Source of the DNA: Sambucus nigra
Taxonomy: Eukaryota; Streptophyta; Magnoliopsida; Dipsacales; Adoxaceae
DNA: 64,000 nt
Reading direction: 5' to 3'
Assembly (NCBI GenBank): GCA_949130495.1
Contig: OX422211.1
Coordinates: 539,092,872-539,156,871 of the forward strand
This document shows positions 38,101 through 44,772 of this stretch, piece by piece. A model generated the notes under the pieces. The model was not told the origin of the DNA. It saw nothing but the letters and a program-made list of their open reading frames with translations, and ran no database searches. The translations under genes were made by a program, and so were the position numbers. Each line of letters begins with the position of its first letter. The stretch's first letter is position 1.

Positions 38101-38946
38101 CCCAGCTTCAATGTTGTTGTTTGTTGATTTTGTGAATGAGTTTAGGTGGATAGCTTAGCCCAGTTTTTGTGGGTATTGGTAGTGGGGATCATCTTATATC
38201 CCTCCCTCCTCTTCTTTTGTTTTGTCTCCTTTACACGGGAAGGCATTTGTTTGATAATAAAAAGCGAAAATGATTCCCAAAATGACATTACCTTAAACTT
38301 TTGGCACCCAAAGGCCAAATGACCCAAAAAGAAACTCTTCTTAACGAAAATGTTTGAGTTTCAAAGTGATATTATTAATTTGGGAAGGTGGGAGTGAAGT
38401 GGTTCAATCATTCAATTCCTAGAACTCAAATAGATAAAGAATTGTAGCTGTATATGAAACAAAAAGAATAAAACTATGTAGACCCACAAAAAAAACCAAA
38501 ACTCATACCCAATGTATTAAAAGCTTATACCTTATTATTGTGGATCCCGACAGGGCATAGAAATGGGTCTCGCACACTGCATAAAAAGCTTGTACCCATT
38601 TTTGTCATATTAGGCGGATACACTTTGTGGGTGAGTTTTTTTTGTGGGTATATGTAGTTTTATTACTCAACAAAAAAACAGGCATGCCATAAAACCAGAT
38701 TAGGCCAACAATAGTTAAAAGTATATAAACGAAACAACTTGGGGTATGAAATTATAAGTAACCTGGCTGGTCAGTAGTGGCCTTAGGGAGGAGTATGATG
38801 AGCCTGCGCCTACCAATGAATTGAATAGGTTGAGCCCTTGAGCAACAAGTTGAAGCATGAGATGGGAGAGAAGAAATAAATGGTTTTCGAAAAGGGGGAG
38901 TGAAGAAACGAGGAGTTGTTGTAGTAAAACTTAATTTGGTTGCCAT
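9500..38946 (-). CDS. PGRL1: PGRL1 (PGR5-like protein 1), 7 exons visible, 3' end outside window
   Basis: PGRL1 is a thylakoid membrane protein that works with PGR5 in antimycin-sensitive cyclic electron flow around photosystem I. Spliced in order 38946-38763, 16529-16417, 15038-14942, 14833-14733, 13857-13801, 13540-13464 and 9551-9500, the exons give 227 open codons: a transit peptide, the block with LPYCS, a [20 protein letters not shown] block, [24 protein letters not shown] and the first membrane segment ending [10 protein letters not shown]. All six visible introns are GT-AG and phases fit. Cys78 (LPYC) and Cys178 (GPRC) match conserved redox cysteines of the family. The last ~95 residues (second membrane helix, PNCG motifs) are missing, so the gene continues left of base 1. 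Introns 1, 6 and 7 are about 22.2, 3.9 and more than 9.5 kb. The identity is recalled from the family; no search was run. Confidence 0.93.
10050..11560 (+). pseudogene. Worn Ty3/gypsy pol (RT, RNase H, part of integrase)
   Basis: In shifting frames on the plus strand I can follow gypsy pol: the [11 protein letters not shown] and VTELCEQ region, [14 protein letters not shown], a catalytic block reading VYFSDIF near 10465 (normally YFDD), [43 protein letters not shown] of RNase H, and [11 protein letters not shown]. Downstream [10 protein letters not shown] and KIIVEVH are integrase-proximal. Many stops and frameshifts make it dead. It lies in PGRL1 intron 6, antisense to the gene. Its LTRs could not be drawn. 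Confidence 0.8.
12052..12340. mobile_element. Possible hAT-like fragment (GGCAAATGGGCGG type)
   Basis: AGTGGCAAATGGGCGGTTATGGACGG at the left and repeated CAAACCATTTTGACCC words on the right resemble common plant non-autonomous hAT copies. No right terminus or target duplication is visible. Confidence 0.3.
12603..12660 (+). pseudogene. Ty3/gypsy integrase scrap
   Basis: GACAGAGGTAGTCAACCAAG and the bases after it translate to [17 protein letters not shown], matching the [18 protein letters not shown] block of gypsy integrases. It is probably part of the same decayed element as 10050-11560. Confidence 0.6.
12690..12846 (+). mobile_element. SINE-like fragment (Au-type 3' body)
   Basis: GGGTTTGAGACATG resembles a worn pol III B box, and the stretch ending GGAGCCTTGTGCACTGGGTA followed by CGACCTTTTT resembles the 3' body of plant Au-type SINEs. 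No target duplication was found. The family call is from memory. Confidence 0.45.
12861..13463. other. PGRL1 intron 6, 5' part, no other feature
   Basis: Ordinary AT-rich intron sequence next to exon 6; no coding or repeat signal recognised. Confidence 0.6.
13464..13540 (-). CDS. PGRL1: PGRL1 exon 6
   Basis: Encodes [20 protein letters not shown] then VVALT plus two bases. This is the start of the first membrane helix. Acceptor TTGTAG, donor CT/GTAAGT. The Leu codon CT/A is completed by exon 7 nearly 4 kb away. Thr stands where other family members commonly have Gly before FFFLDD. Confidence 0.92.
13801..13857 (-). CDS. PGRL1: PGRL1 exon 5
   Basis: Nineteen codons, [19 protein letters not shown], phase 0 at both ends, acceptor TTCCAG and donor AAG/GTCCAT. 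The Cys of GPRC is one of the conserved family cysteines. Confidence 0.94.
14370..14656. mobile_element. MITE with internal 73-bp tandem duplication
   Basis: TTTTGACTTTCCCCCATTTT at the left mirrors AAAAGTGAGGGTAAAAGTCAAAA at the right. Inside, a unit starting AAGTTTTAATTACATCAC at 14397 repeats at 14470. It sits in PGRL1 intron 4. The target duplication is unclear, so the superfamily is not assigned. Confidence 0.6.
14733..14833 (-). CDS. PGRL1: PGRL1 exon 4
   Basis: Encodes [20 protein letters not shown] then [13 protein letters not shown]. Acceptor ATGCAG/GC, donor AAG/GTTTGT. Only 108 bp of intron separate it from exon 3, so this part of the gene has escaped expansion. Confidence 0.94.
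14942..15038 (-). CDS. PGRL1: PGRL1 exon 3
   Basis: Encodes [20 protein letters not shown] followed by [12 protein letters not shown], one of the most conserved PGRL1 stretches. Acceptor CTTCAG, donor A/GTATGG. It ends one base into a Ser codon (A/GC) completed by exon 4. Confidence 0.94.
15194..15362. mobile_element. Foldback MITE in PGRL1 intron 2
   Basis: TAGGGTTATATTGACAG at the left pairs with GTTGTCAAAATGACCCTA at the right. The inverted similarity runs about 80 bp inward on each arm (ATTTGACTTAACCCC against GGGGTTAGGTCAAAT), leaving almost no loop, so the transcript would form a long hairpin. Confidence 0.75.
15501..15702. mobile_element. Stowaway MITE in PGRL1 intron 2
   Basis: TACTCCCTCCACAG starts it and ACGAAGGCAGTA ends it, with TA at both sides and inner AATTAAGAGT/ACTCTTAATTT words, like the copy at 7836 but more worn. 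Confidence 0.75.
15849..15886. repeat. (GA)n microsatellite
   Basis: About 19 uninterrupted GA units in PGRL1 intron 2. Confidence 0.95.
16331..16358. repeat. (TG)n microsatellite
   Basis: About 14 TG units just inside intron 2, some 60 bp from exon 2. Confidence 0.95.
16417..16529 (-). CDS. PGRL1: PGRL1 exon 2
   Basis: The acceptor is TTTCAG/GTCAGG and the donor CAA/GTATAA. The exon contributes [17 protein letters not shown], then a lysine-rich stretch and [13 protein letters not shown]. The Cys in LPYCS is conserved in PGRL1. With the single base from exon 1 the length is exactly 38 codons. Confidence 0.92.
16690..16960. repeat. Left arm of a diverged inverted repeat around the gypsy element
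   Basis: Reverse-complement similarity to 22345-22600: ATTTATAGACTGAAATACCC...CTTCTCC...CACAAACCCTAA here against the complement of TTAGGGTTTGTG...GAAGAAGGTGAAGGGG...GCATTCCATAAAT there. GACATAACCCC also matches GACATAATTCCC. The arms could be long terminal repeats of an older Mutator-like element, or two family members in opposite orientation. Confidence 0.5.
17030..17210 (-). other. Unrecognised frame next to the gypsy insertion
   Basis: On the minus strand the sequence reads [20 protein letters not shown] then [19 protein letters not shown] before stops. I do not recognise it. The codon pattern looks protein-like and it lies between the inverted arms, so it may be a captured gene fragment. 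Confidence 0.3.
17211..17438 (-). repeat. Gypsy 3' LTR
   Basis: TGATGTAATCTAGGGTGCG to CCCCTGCATCA, 228 bp. It matches the 21836 copy throughout, including the ACAACAACAA tract and GCCCTTAGGCTA. Confidence 0.92.
17423..18600 (-). pseudogene. Gypsy integrase C-terminal half and chromodomain
   Basis: From right to left: [20 protein letters not shown] then [15 protein letters not shown] (integrase core), [20 protein letters not shown] and [12 protein letters not shown] (normally [12 protein letters not shown]), [38 protein letters not shown] then DLSPF, and a chromodomain-like end, ILDSEFVS...[18 protein letters not shown]. The last 128 codons are open. The upstream part needs several frameshifts. 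The C-terminal chromodomain marks the chromovirus branch. Confidence 0.85.
18682..19145. mobile_element. Non-autonomous hAT element (464 bp) inside gypsy integrase
   Basis: Ends CAGTGTTCTAAAAGGCGCG and, reverse-complemented, CAAGGTTCTAAAAAACGCG match at 15 of 19 bases and fit the YARNG hAT start. The flanks GTCACAGG (18674-18681) and GTCCCAGG (19146-19153) are an 8-bp duplication with one change. GGCGCGCCTAGGC-type words repeat in inverted order inside. Confidence 0.75.
19384..19800 (-). pseudogene. Gypsy RNase H domain
   Basis: Open for 124 codons: [69 protein letters not shown] and [10 protein letters not shown]. This is the standard order of the gypsy RT-linked RNase H. Confidence 0.9.
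19937..20580 (-). pseudogene. Gypsy reverse transcriptase
   Basis: [57 protein letters not shown] and QLDLKSGYH, then a stop (TAG at about 20284), then [39 protein letters not shown] and [15 protein letters not shown]. The catalytic YFDD reads YFND, and about eight codons usually found between MPFGL and the RVMTQ block are gone, so the enzyme is inactive. Confidence 0.9.
20748..21190 (-). pseudogene. Gypsy protease region
   Basis: The active-site-like block reads [20 protein letters not shown] (usual form IDGGS). After a stop near 20985 comes [40 protein letters not shown] and NTYSF, the typical protease end. The gag region right of about 21200 is not recognisable, so gag is deleted or worn out. 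Confidence 0.8.
21836..22076 (-). repeat. Gypsy 5' LTR
   Basis: TGATGTAATCTAGGATGCGG to CTCCTGCATCA, 241 bp. The PBS lies immediately to its left (about 21824-21835). Confidence 0.92.
22345..22600. repeat. Right arm of the diverged inverted repeat
   Basis: Partner of 16690-16960, in opposite orientation on the other side of the gypsy element; see that entry. Confidence 0.5.
22601..23113. other. Unassigned part of PGRL1 intron 1
   Basis: GC-richer than its surroundings, with short frames only. I recognise no protein or repeat family. Confidence 0.4.
24163..25172. mobile_element. Innermost MITE-like element (1010 bp), Harbinger/Tourist-like
   Basis: GGCCTGTTTGGTT and AACCAAACAGGCC termini with AAG on both sides (24160-24162, 25173-25175). 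TIR and 3-bp duplication resemble PIF/Harbinger MITEs, although AAG is not the usual TWA. The interior is microsatellite-rich with a 116-bp tandem duplication. Confidence 0.7.
24333..24696. repeat. (CA)n(TA)n, ACAT repeats, 116-bp tandem duplication, (TA)n
   Basis: (CA)n then (TA)n at 24333-24381. A unit containing CATACGTCATAAATTATATA and GAGCTATGTTGGAGA repeats with a 116-bp step (anchor CGTCATAAAT at 24451 and 24567). A long (TA)n follows to about 24696. Confidence 0.9.
25847..26367. other. Intron 1 spacer with palindromic GATA repeat
   Basis: No gene seen. From about 26029 to 26149 there is a near-perfect palindrome: (GATA)n, ATGATATC, (CTAT)n, (AGAT)n, ATATCAT, (CTAT)n. TTTGAGAAACTCA directly repeats on both sides. 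Confidence 0.7.
26368..26655 (+). repeat. Gypsy 5' LTR
   Basis: 288 bp, TGATG...CATCA. A TATATAT tract near 26524 may be its TATA region. It pairs with the 3' LTR at 28913-29196. Confidence 0.82.
26870..27960 (+). pseudogene. Gypsy integrase remnant
   Basis: In broken frames: [20 protein letters not shown] then [28 protein letters not shown] (usual YWPGMRRDV), [52 protein letters not shown] (usual HGVPKSIVSDRD) and [10 protein letters not shown]. This order is gypsy integrase core through the C-terminal linker. Several stops and frameshifts are visible. Confidence 0.8.
28159..28912. mobile_element. Non-autonomous DNA element (AGTGGCGGAG type) in the gypsy 3' LTR
   Basis: TAGTGGCGGAGTCAGGAATT at the left and TATAGCTCCGCCCCTG at the right are inverted termini. 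C- and A-homopolymers follow at about 28229-28250. It interrupts the gypsy 3' LTR: GATTCAGGAGCATGA resumes right after it. I could not find a clean 8-bp duplication (4 of 8 match), so hAT membership is likely but unproven. Confidence 0.6.
28913..29196 (+). repeat. Gypsy 3' LTR (start interrupted)
   Basis: GAGCATGAAGGATGAGGGTT to CGATACATTTACATGA, colinear with the 5' LTR at 26368. A purine tract CAAGGGAGAGTATTG lies before the hAT-like insert and is the candidate polypurine tract. Confidence 0.75.
29205..30329 (+). repeat. TR-GAG 1 5' LTR
   Basis: 1125 bp. U3 carries a GGACCGGTCC/CCGGACCGATCCG cluster (29470-29655), and a TATATATA box follows at 29706-29713. Confidence 0.9.
29470..29655. repeat. 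GGACCGGTCC / CGGACCGATCCG cluster upstream of LTR TATA box
   Basis: About eight GC-rich palindromic or near-palindromic units within 190 bp of otherwise AT-rich LTR, repeated in the 3' LTR at 34280-34460. They sit about 50 bp upstream of TATATATA. Confidence 0.85.
30325..30459 (+). repeat. Duplicated primer-binding site segment
   Basis: TTTTCAAATTGGTATCAGAG and the following CGGG(T/C)TACGCTAATTTATCGCG occur at 30325 and again at 30417, a 92-bp direct repeat. The element therefore carries two copies of the tRNA-Met PBS. Confidence 0.92.
30537..32409 (+). pseudogene. SIRE-like copia gag with two zinc knuckles, frameshifted
   Basis: It starts [23 protein letters not shown]2-type gag blocks follow ([69 protein letters not shown]), then a lysine-rich linker. 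Next come a CCHC knuckle [14 protein letters not shown] (a one-base loss inside it, near 31474), an acidic Ser/Glu tract, a coiled coil ([18 protein letters not shown], near 31790) and a second knuckle [14 protein letters not shown] (about 32155). It stops at 32409 after SAPND. Frameshifts near 30785, 30818 and 31310 and in the first knuckle break it. Two knuckles around an acidic/coiled-coil region is the SIRE-type arrangement, but pol does not follow. Confidence 0.87.
32410..34004 (+). other. Non-coding 3' part of gag-only element
   Basis: No frame resembles pol. GGGGGAGTTTGAATTTTGGGGGAG-type purine tracts near 33667-33692 and the PPT before 34005 are the only notable signals. Confidence 0.7.
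34005..35132 (+). repeat. TR-GAG 1 3' LTR
   Basis: 1128 bp, colinear with the 5' LTR with few changes (for example a 4-bp indel near 34092). The same palindrome cluster and TATA box are present. Confidence 0.9.
35138..36600. other. Intron 1 spacer
   Basis: No gene. A short (CATGCC)n lies at about 35496-35518. CACTCCCTCCATCTCGAATT at 36208 looks like a single Stowaway end. AACCGAA/GGTTCG words at 36484-36615 resemble hAT subterminal DNA without visible ends. Confidence 0.45.
36616..37357 (+). repeat. Copia 5' LTR (left end not fixed)
   Basis: It ends in CACACAACA directly before a PBS AATTGGTATCAGAGCC at 37358-37373, as expected of a copia 5' LTR. No partner LTR is present in the window, so the start is a guess. 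Confidence 0.55.
37399..38135 (+). pseudogene. Ty1/copia gag fragment
   Basis: [20 protein letters not shown] then [11 protein letters not shown], a frameshift near 37492, then [45 protein letters not shown] and [12 protein letters not shown]. This is a UBN2-type gag. The zinc knuckle and pol are missing beyond about 38090, so this is the 5' end of a truncated element. It lies in PGRL1 intron 1, about 630 bp from exon 1. Confidence 0.85.
38136..38762. other. PGRL1 intron 1, 5' end
   Basis: Ordinary intron sequence. TACCCATTTTTGTCATATTA-type words repeat loosely, but no element can be delimited. Confidence 0.5.
38763..38946 (-). CDS. PGRL1: PGRL1 exon 1 (transit peptide)
   Basis: This exon encodes 61 codons plus one base, beginning [15 protein letters not shown] and ending KATTDQP. 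It is rich in Ser, Thr and Arg and poor in acidic residues, as expected of a chloroplast transit peptide, and resembles the start of known PGRL1 proteins. An in-frame ATG at 38988 would add 14 residues (MPHVMLLTSSPPTQ); I prefer 38946 because family members start at this point. The donor reads CCAG/GTTACT. The split Gly codon is completed by exon 2, 22 kb away. Confidence 0.88.
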
Positions 38947-39214
38947 TTGTGTTGGTGGTGATGAAGTTAGGAGCATGACATGAGGCAAATGGGTGCATTT
39001 TGAATTTGTGCCACAGGGTTTAGTTTAGATTTCTTTTTTGTTGGAAGATAAGGCAAATGGAGAATGTGTGGAGGGGAATTCGGACATGTCTTCAACGAAA
39101 TCGGTTACTCAGATAAAAACGTGTCGCTTACCTACTTTTTCCTTTTTTTTCTTTTAAGACCGTGGATTCTAATGTTATTGTATTTTTATTTATTTGTAAT
39201 ATTATAGGATTTAT
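38947..39214 (-). promoter_or_regulatory. PGRL1 5' flank / candidate promoter
   Basis: Only about 270 bp separate the PGRL1 ATG from a hAT element. On the gene strand the stretch has GACACGT at about 39117-39123 (ACGT-core, ABRE/G-box-like). A GATAAG-type I-box lies on the other strand near 39044, common in light-regulated promoters. No convincing TATA box is visible. The function is inferred from position only. Confidence 0.4.
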
Positions 39215-40214
39215 TAGGGGTGCAATCGGTACGGGTTTTTATTATACCGTATCATTTTGATCCGAAAAAAAATGATTTTGGTCTCATATTATGAAATACC
39301 GAAAACCGATTTTACCGAAACCGAAAATATTATAAAAAATTCAGTTGGTTTTGATTTTTAGATACAAAAACCGATTTACCGAATTTACCGTACCGATATC
39401 GTACCAAAATTACCATACTGAAATACCATACCAAACTTACCGTATATTACCGTACCAATTATAAAATGAAAATTGTATTTTGAAACCCATGCACGCCGCA
39501 TTTTGAAACCCAACACAACAACATAACCTTAAGTTAGGCGTTTTTATTTTCTCTTCTCTCTCTCTACGGCCGACCGCTCACTCTCCTCCGGCTCACTCTT
39601 CCCTTCCCTCATCTCGGCTCCGGTAACAAACCCACCCTTCCACTTTCGTTGATTTGATTTTTGTTTGGATCTGAGTCTATTGATCAAGGAGGCTCATTAT
39701 CTCGGTTCACTCTCCTCCGGCACCAGCTCCCTCATCTCATCACACTCTACTCCGGCTCCGGTAAAGGCAAACCGGTTAGTTTGGTCTCATATTTGTTATT
39801 GTTCCAAATGCTACAAATGCTAGAAATTGTATCTGTTAGTGTATGTTTATAATTGTTCCAAACAGCTAGAAATGCTAGAATTTGTAATAGCTATAAATGC
39901 TAGAAATTGTAACAGCTAGAAATGGGTATATCGAAATATATACCAAATTTATCGAATGCATAAACCGATTTGAAATTTTGGTATTTACCGGGAAAAAACC
40001 AAATTGAAACCAAAATTATCGAAACCAAAAAAATTCGAAAATACCGAAAAAATCGAAAAATCGGTCGGTTTGGTTTTGGTTTTGGTTTTGGTTTTTGGTT
40101 TTTGTTTTGATGTACCGGTTGGTAAATTGGTACGGTACGATTTTACCATATAGAATGTGGTTTTGATATTGGTAAGGGGCCGTTACCGACCAAACCGCAC
40201 CGGTTGCACCCCTA
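39215..40214. mobile_element. Non-autonomous hAT element (1000 bp) upstream of PGRL1
   Basis: TAGGGGTGCAAT and GGTTGCACCCCTA termini. The flanks GGATTTAT (39207-39214) and GGGTTTAT (40215-40222) are an 8-bp duplication with one change. The subterminal ACCGTACCG/CGGTACGGT words match the outer hAT at 23122, so the two are the same family. The interior (CTCTCTACGGCCGACCGCTC) is unlike the termini. Confidence 0.88.
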
Positions 40215-40659
40215 GGGTTTATTATAAAGAAAACTCTAGAGTTTTGATCAAATTTCAATTTATTCTCAATCTTTCACCTCAAAATAACTATTCACTAAGG
40301 TTTCGTTTGTCTAACAGGAAAGTTAAGCGGGAAAATGATTTCAACGAAAAATAAGGTGAAATGAAGTAAAGGAAAAAGAAAATCAGTTTCCCGTTTGTGT
40401 TTGGTGACAATAGTTTCCTGCAGGAAAATTAAAGAATTGTCTGTTTGGTTGTCATGAAAGTCGCAGGAAAATTGCATGAAAGTTTTATATTTCCGATTGA
40501 ATAAATAATGCCTAATACGCAATAAAAAATTAGCAAAATAAAAAATTATTAAACTACATTAAACATATTAAAATCGAGTTTCAAATCCACTCAACAAATT
40601 ATTCAAAATGAAATAATAAACATCCTAACATCAATAAATTGAAGAACTTGACAAACTAA

Positions 40660-41356
40660 TCAATCATCAAAGAACTCAAAACCGCTACTAGAACTATAAG
40701 CACCAAATCTGAAAGATCCAACACCATAATGCCTCTGTAGAAAAGTAATTCGCATGTCTGAAGGATATGTCATGAACGCCTTGGCCTTGATTTCATCTGC
40801 TAGAAGACTTTCGAAAGAAACATAAATATCTTCTTGGCTCAATACTTCAAGTTCATGCAGTGTCTGTAACAATATAGAGGGGTCTGTTGCAACTGTACGT
40901 TCATCTAATTTTATTTTATTGGCTTTAAGTTCACTTTTTCGTTCCATTGCCTCCACCATTTGTTTAATGCTCGAAGCCACTAAATTCATAGTCTCAAAAT
41001 ATGCGTCAACATTTTTATAGCGATGACCATTTTTCTAATAGTTGATTATCCTGACGAGTTTCCTCGACTACTCCCAGCACTTGGATCTCCAAATTCATTA
41101 GTTTGAGTATTATTTCCCTCACCAATTGTGTCCCCCCCCCTCCCCCGGTGATCAAGATTAGTGTCACCCACAGGTACATCAGATTGGCTATTAAAGTTGT
41201 CTTCAGCCGCTCGTCTAGCATTAATATCTAGCCCTCCTCGACACCATTCACCAGTTGCTCCATCATTCCCACAAACGATTCCCAGTTCTTCAAGCATTTC
41301 TATACGTTTATATCTCAAGCTTATAACCTTTGTATGTGCCTATAAAATGAATTTCA

Positions 41357-41447
<91 letters not shown>

Positions 41448-41840
41448 AAGAAATTTAATAAGTAATAATAAAACTATAGGCACAAAATTACCTTAGCATA
41501 AGTCTCCCACATTTCATCACTGCACTCGACCTTTTTAGTTGAATAGTTAAAAGTAAAACCACTTTCACTAACCATCTGTTCAATATCTATATAGCCTTTA
41601 TTGATTGTCTTCATCTAGTTTATAACATTATATTTGTTAATGTTAATGTGAAAAGTAATTTTTAACGCATTAACAACGGCCACATATGCTACCACCTTAA
41701 ACCCCTTGTCTACTTTGTTTCCTTCGTTGCATTGAATAACAAGCGCTTCAATGAAACATTTATCCATTTTTGGAGTCCAAGTGGTGTTTCTCTTCTTTTC
41801 TTTCCCCGTTAGAGTAGGATCCTCAAATTGTTCCGTTTTG
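40660..41840 (-). pseudogene. Harbinger Myb/SANT-like protein gene
   Basis: Upstream exon: LTGKEKKRNTTWTPKMDKCF then IEALVIQCNEGNKVDKGFK, a trihelix/Myb_DNA-bind_3-type domain, followed by ECSDEMWETYAK. After an interval holding the (TA)n tract, reading resumes with KRIEMLEELGIVCGNDGATG and a Gly/Asn/Ser-rich linker, then SIKQMVEAMERKSELKANKI, HELEVLSQEDIYVSFESLL and FLQRHYGVGSFR. In PIF/Harbinger systems this protein helps carry transposase to DNA. Internal stops (for example near 41615) make it doubtful. Confidence 0.75.
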
Positions 41841-42049
41841 CTATAATATATTGCGTTCAGAATTATTAATTTTAGTAAAGGTTAGAAATATGCATAAACC
41901 ATTTATATTATATCAAATTAATTTGAGAAAAATGGCATACAAAAAATATAGAAATAATTAGAAATCAAATAATAATTAACACGATACTAAATACGGCCAT
42001 TAAAATTACAGTTAACACCATACTGACGATAAAAGTTATAATCTTGCCA

Positions 42050-43356
42050 CATAGTATTCATTATCGTAGCCCTAAGTATTTTTCCTGCTCTACCATCCTC
42101 AATTTTAGAAATATTTTTGCATTGATTGGGGGCTCTTCTTGTTCCAATTCCCTATCCACATCATCTAACAAAGAATCATGGATCATTATTTCTCTGATAT
42201 GGTTATAGATGATGCAACAAACAATCACCAAATCAGTTTGGGTTGTCCATGGAAACATTAGTTCCTCTCGCAAGATAGTAAACCACTTATTTATTACCCC
42301 AAATGTACGCTTAATTGCATTTTGTAGTGAGTCGTGTCTATTATTAAAAAGCTCATTCGCAGTGGTTGGAGTGCGTCCTTTAAATTCATTCAAATGATAC
42401 AGCGTACTACGAAAATGGTGTAATGAAGTGTTTCGGTAGTGAAAATCCCGCATTCACAAGATAATATTTTCCTACAATTAATTTAAGAACATTAAGTAAT
42501 GATGAAATATATTAGTTATATAAAGAATTACATGACAATGCAAATTACCTGAAGCATAAGTGATTTTGTGGTTCCTTGTGAGCGCAAAATCTAATATCCT
42601 AGAATCAGAAGTTGATCCTTCCCAACCTGATATAACATATGTCGCTTTTATATTAAATGAACAAGCAACTAAAACACTTTGTGAAGTACCACATTTTCGG
42701 TCACGAAATCGTCCTATGACATTATTTGATACTTTAGCAGGAATAAGTATTCCATCTATCGCACCCACGCAATCCTAACATATAGTTAAAAATCATAAGT
42801 ATATTCATTTATGAATAACATTTTGAGTAGCTTATGAATGAAAATATTATCTCAAAATTACCTTAAAATATGGCATAAACATTGGGTTATCTTATATTTC
42901 TCGTGGTATTTCTTCTTGAGGCGGTTTGATAAAATCATCGTGTAATGAGATAATAGTGTACAAAACCTAATTAAAATAACGACTAATTGTTTCCCCCGAA
43001 CGCCTAAAGTAGAACTTTAATGCCCAGTTCTTCTCATTGTGCGCAATGATGTGGAGAAAAATAGCTACTTGTTTGGCAACTTTAAGATGCATTGTATCTT
43101 ATAACCTACCCGTTCCCTTAAGAATATATACCAATCTATCAAATGCTTCCACATTCATCATCAATAAATTATAACAATGTTCAATGGACTTAATTACATC
43201 TTCGCTAAATTGTCTATCTGTTACATATTTATTACGAGGTGGATCTTTATCAAGATATTCCAAATAATTTTCCCTACCAGTTAATAAAACTATCGCACTA
43301 GCAATCGCGACACATGCTACTTCCATTTCATCATTAGAACCTTCTTGTAAAGCCAT
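42050..43356 (-). pseudogene. PIF/Harbinger transposase
   Basis: N-terminal part 43356-43099 ends RLVYILKGTGRL and a stop. HIIAHNEKNW and FRRSGETISRYFN follow with further stops. Then the catalytic domain: DCVGAIDGILIPAKV (first Asp), RFRDRKCGTSQSVLVACSF, YVISGWEGSTSDSRILDFAL (second Asp), YHLNEFKGRTPTTANELFNN and NAIKRTFGVINKWFTILREE (Glu region). A short intron seems to lie at 42774-42860. At least three in-frame stops make it a pseudogene. Confidence 0.87.
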
Positions 43357-43359
43357 CTA

Positions 43360-44772
43360 AACATGTGTGAAACCAATAAATGGAAGAAATAATACTAGTC
43401 ATTTTACTTGATAACATGTAAATAAATGGAAGAAATAATATTTTTTAAGTTCTTAAGCAACAAAAATAAATTGCAAACATATAAAGTAAATAAATTCTTG
43501 AACTAAAAAACAATTAAAATAAAGAAAAATAATAAGAAGAAGATAAAGATATCTAGAATTAAAAAAAGAGTGATTTTAAGGAGACCCTCAAATTATACAC
43601 AAAATAAAAATCCGGTGATTTGTCAAATATGTATTAGTTATTGTCACTAGCGCGGATCCACAACCACAAAACACCAACCAATACCCGTGTGACACATCAT
43701 CAAGTTTGATTTTTGTGTACAATTTTAAGGGTTTCCCTATAATTATTCTTAAAACAAGCCATTTTTTAATTAAAAAAATTATTTTATAGCTTTTTTATTT
43801 ATAAAAAATCTATCTAAAAACTAATTTTTTTATAACAAAGGATGCTTTTCTTAGACAACTATTTTTATAAAAAAAAGTTATTTCTATTATTTAAAAAAAT
43901 CTATTTAAAAAAGCTGGTCCAGAGTCTCATGCATAGGTACATGAAACCAAATGCCATATAATTTTAGAACTCTCACCATTGAAATTATGATTATAATTCC
44001 AGTTACGTATGGATGTTAAGTCAGATGAGTTAAGCAAAATATTCATTTATGTGCGAAAAAAAAATTCTCACTAGTTACGTATAGATGTTAAGTCAGTTGA
44101 GTTATCCACTTTGAATGTTTAGTTAGTTGGGTCTACAATTATTAGTTGGGTCTAGAATTGTATGTCCATATGAAAACTAATAAACAAAACTATTAACAAG
44201 TATAATATCACAGCAATAAAACCGTACCTTTACACCTTTTGTTTGGGTTACTATATAAGAGAGGAATGTCCTCTATTTGGATTTTTTTAGAACACAATCC
44301 ATTTTTGCCACTCACTCCATCTGCAAATATTACAACATATGCAATGGTAAGAGATGAATACTTAAAAAAAAATTGCAGCTCAAAGGTAAGAGAGGAATAC
44401 TTACAATTTTTTTGAGCTCGGAGATATAACTGGTATGGGTATTTATACAACAATTACTCCAACTAGGTTCAACAATTTATGGGATTTTTCGTGATTTGGT
44501 GGGACTGACAACAAAACATGAAGACTTCTTCAAAGTGGGTTACATGGATTTTAGGAGAGGGTTTTGGGATTTATTGATTCCCATGGCACGTTTTCCTACC
44601 TCTTTGGTCGGACGAGTTTTGAGGAAAAACGATTCTTGAGGTAAAACGATTCTTACGAAAAAATAGATTTGGGGTGCATCCCACTGTTTTTCGATAAACC
44701 AAACAAAGAAAAAGGAAATGGAAAATAGGTTTCTCAGATTTTACTTTCCTTTTCTGGTAAAGCAAATGAATC
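43360..44772. other. Harbinger 5' non-coding part
   Basis: AT-rich sequence between the transposase start and the right TIR. TTAAGTCAGATGAGTTA/TTAAGTCAGTTGAGTTA words near 44012 and 44088 repeat. No gene. Confidence 0.5.

Noticed and set aside
38752..38988. Earlier PGRL1 start at 38988
   Set aside because: In frame, but the extra 14 residues are not expected from the family; 38946 fits known PGRL1 N-termini better.
41161..41448. Open frame ending in a long Tyr-Ile run
   Set aside because: Produced by the (TA)n tract in the Harbinger element, opposite to the Myb-like gene.
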